Part shown: piece after piece, positions 31,850-31,919 of the stretch
Numbering within the stretch: position 1 is the first letter of the stretch
Layout of the letters: the number at the start of each line of letters is the position of its first letter
From: Pelotomaculum sp. UBA3103
GTDB taxonomy: Bacteria > Bacillota > Desulfotomaculia > Desulfotomaculales > Pelotomaculaceae
Assembly: GCA_002365855.1 (NCBI GenBank)
Contig: DFAP01000014.1
Span: 1 to 31,919, forward strand
Reading direction: 5' to 3'
Length of the DNA: 31,919 nt
Notes under the pieces: model-generated
What the model was told of the DNA's origin: nothing
Database searches by the model: none
Seen by the model: the letters and a program-made list of their open reading frames with translations, nothing else
Program-made: the position numbers and the translations under genes

Positions 31850-31882
31850 AATGGAGCCGCTTTTGGTAAAGCCAGCTCCATT
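31850..31882 (+). terminator. probable terminator after mqnA
   Basis: AATGGAGC (31850-31857) pairs with GCTCCATT (31875-31882), with further partial pairing inside (GCTTTTGG / TAAAGC). A weak T-rich tract follows. It may end the mqnA transcript or serve a convergent gene beyond the window. Confidence 0.5.
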
Positions 31883-31919
31883 ATACTTATATTCACCTCT
31901 TATTAAATTCTGATCGGCG

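Overview
The window looks like chromosome from an anaerobic, spore-forming, low-to-mid-GC Firmicute, most likely of the Peptococcaceae / Desulfotomaculum-Pelotomaculum group. This rests on an intact sporulation sigma-K gene, a CwlD-type amidase, a YqeG phosphatase, a futalosine-pathway menaquinone gene (mqnA), the aro operon running into a type IV pilus cluster, and frequent GTG/TTG starts behind strong GGAGG sites. The genus is inferred from gene content only.

Layout. 1-4160: an amidase, an AprX-like subtilase that starts without a prodomain, a ferritin-like protein, a membrane GGDEF diguanylate cyclase and the broken tail of an HD-GYP gene. 4161-6858: a DUF3793 protein, a REP-like palindromic repeat cluster, a promoter/operator driving a winged-helix regulator coupled to a membrane coiled-coil protein, and sigK on the minus strand. 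6859-11674: mobA, yqeG and aroE-aroC-aroK-aroB on the plus strand, mostly overlapping or nearly so. 11788-16615: a compact type IV pilus cluster (prepilin peptidase, PilB, PilT, PilC, prepilin) ending in a terminator.

16785-27775 is all minus strand. Reading in the direction of transcription it holds a DegS-like histidine kinase and a NarL/LuxR response regulator, a terminator, a 299-base leader with a palindrome matching the core of the DosR box, and then the Tad system: tadE, tadG-like, cpaB, cpaE (receiver plus MinD-like ATPase), tadA, tadB, tadC. An MCP-like transducer with an eroded signalling tip follows, then a cyclic di-GMP-I (GEMM) riboswitch in front of a 49-residue membrane protein. 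No Flp pilin gene is visible in the Tad locus.

27776-31919 (plus strand): a monocluster ferredoxin with a small basic protein, an FAH-family hydrolase, S-adenosylmethionine decarboxylase (speH) behind a hairpin leader, a polyprenyl-synthase-like protein that has lost both Asp-rich motifs, and mqnA.

Two themes connect the genes. Chorismate made by the aro operon is the substrate of MqnA. Surface structures and c-di-GMP recur: two pilus systems converge on each other, with a c-di-GMP riboswitch between them and a GGDEF gene nearby. The items most worth pursuing are the riboswitch with its tiny target, the DosR-like box paired with its likely regulator, the winged-helix/membrane pair, and the degenerate prenyl synthase beside mqnA.
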